Shown here: positions 5,950-6,457 of the stretch, one piece after another
Layout: each line of letters starts with the position of its first letter
Position numbering within the stretch: the first letter of the stretch is position 1
Source: an uncultured Eubacteriales bacterium
GTDB lineage: Bacteria > Bacillota > Clostridia > Oscillospirales > Acutalibacteraceae
Assembly (NCBI GenBank): GCA_900319655.1
Contig: ONPH01000093.1
Location: 1 to 6,457 of the forward strand
DNA: 6,457 nucleotides
Direction: 5' to 3'
Made by a program: the position numbers and the translations under genes
Notes under the pieces: generated by a model
What the model was told of the DNA's origin: nothing
What the model saw: the letters and a program-made list of their open reading frames with translations, nothing else
Database searches by the model: none

Positions 5950-6457
5950 TTAGTGTATTTTGCCAACAAAAATAGAGCTTACATCCAATTTTGTCAATTT
6001 TTTAGCACTTCCTATGGGCAATTTGCTATCAAGATACAAATTTCCCACTGATATTCGTTGAAGGTGCACAACTTTTAAGCCGCATACGGCAAACATCTTT
6101 TTCACCTGGTGGAACTTGCCCTCGCAAATGGTGACAATTCCTGTAGAACTGCCGTATTTTTCATCGGTCTCAAGCTTTGCAGGCAGGCACTTTGTGCCGT
6201 CGGCAAAGACAATCCCCTGCTCGAACCTTTCAATGGTTTCGGCGGTGATTTCTCCGCCAAGCTTTGCGATGTATTTTTTATCGACATGCTTTTTCGGGGA
6301 GAGCATTTTATGCGCAAGTTCGCCGTCGTCGGTGATAATCAGCAGACCTTCCGTGTCCTTGTCGAGCCTTCCTGCAGGAAAAAGCCCCGGACGTTTCAAG
6401 TCGGGCGGAAGAATGTCAATTACGGTTTTATCGCGGTTGTCGCGCGTTGCCGACACA
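5950..6457 (-). CDS. rsuA: RsuA/RluB-family pseudouridine synthase, partial (N-terminus beyond window); probably 16S rRNA pseudouridine-516 synthase
   Basis: This enzyme isomerises a specific uridine in rRNA to pseudouridine. The visible 168 codons contain the family active site AGRLDKDTEGLLIITDDG (residues 28-45 of the fragment, catalytic Asp32), the LSPKKHVDKKY segment typical of the RsuA branch, and the conserved KFHQVKKMF near the C-terminus. The first visible codon is a GTG that reads as the internal Val of the family's G-V-V-S-A-T/D stretch. It is not a start: the gene continues past 6457, where about 60-70 residues, including the S4 RNA-binding domain, are expected. The stop is at 5950-5952, immediately followed by a terminator. 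Assignment to RsuA rather than RluB is likely but rests on a few motifs; the missing S4 part would help. Confidence 0.88.
   Translation of the reverse strand, partial: VSATRDNRDKTVIDILPPDLKRPGLFPAGRLDKDTEGLLIITDDGELAHKMLSPKKHVDKKYIAKLGGEITAETIERFEQGIVFADGTKCLPAKLETDEKYGSSTGIVTICEGKFHQVKKMFAVCGLKVVHLQRISVGNLYLDSKLPIGSAKKLTKLDVSSIFVGKIH

Noticed and set aside
6454..6456. GTG near the right edge as the start of the pseudouridine synthase
   Set aside because: It reads as an internal Val of the conserved GVVSAT-like segment. The family has an S4 domain before it, so the gene is cut by the window edge.

Overview
The window looks like an ordinary chromosomal segment from a Gram-positive anaerobe of the Clostridia, most likely a gut Ruminococcus/Oscillospiraceae-type organism. 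The reasons are a class III (Firmicutes-type) fructose-1,6-bisphosphatase, strong GGAGG-type ribosome binding sites, mid-range GC with AT-rich intergenic gaps, and a LytS-type sensor kinase next to a REC-winged-helix (SAPR-like) regulator. The taxonomic placement is inference from gene content. No RNA genes, CRISPR arrays, insertion sequences or phage genes were seen.

Layout, left to right. Positions 1-1494 (minus) hold the N-terminal 498 codons of fbp, which runs off the left edge. A 147-bp AT-rich divergent spacer (1495-1641) carries a promoter on each strand. Positions 1642-3564 (plus) encode a 640-residue membrane sensor kinase. Its stop overlaps the start of its response regulator (3561-4349, plus) in an ATGA. 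A bidirectional terminator (4361-4391) separates this two-gene operon from acylphosphatase (4391-4666, minus). Further right are a sugar-ABC-transporter ATPase gene of the UgpC/MsmK/MsmX type (4742-5807, minus) broken by a frameshifting internal deletion near 5165, and the C-terminal part of an RsuA-like 16S rRNA pseudouridine synthase (5950-6457, minus), which runs off the right edge. Hairpin terminators follow rsuA and ugpC, so the three right-hand minus genes are probably mostly separate transcripts.

How the genes work together: the kinase and regulator form a complete two-component system (extracytoplasmic sensor domain, seven-helix membrane block, HisKA-less LytS kinase, then a receiver plus winged helix). 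Its signal and targets cannot be read from the sequence. The other genes are housekeeping: gluconeogenesis (fbp), energizing of carbohydrate uptake (ugpC), acyl-phosphate hydrolysis (acyP) and ribosome modification (rsuA).

Most worth a second look: the broken ATPase, which lacks about 17 codons between its nucleotide-binding and C-terminal regulatory domains; the pairing of a LytS-type kinase with a SAPR-like rather than LytTR regulator whose C-terminal activation domain is almost absent; and the kinase start, where the only early GTG lies inside the Shine-Dalgarno sequence and an in-frame ATT sits at ideal spacing. I found no convincing evidence of a wholly new biological system.
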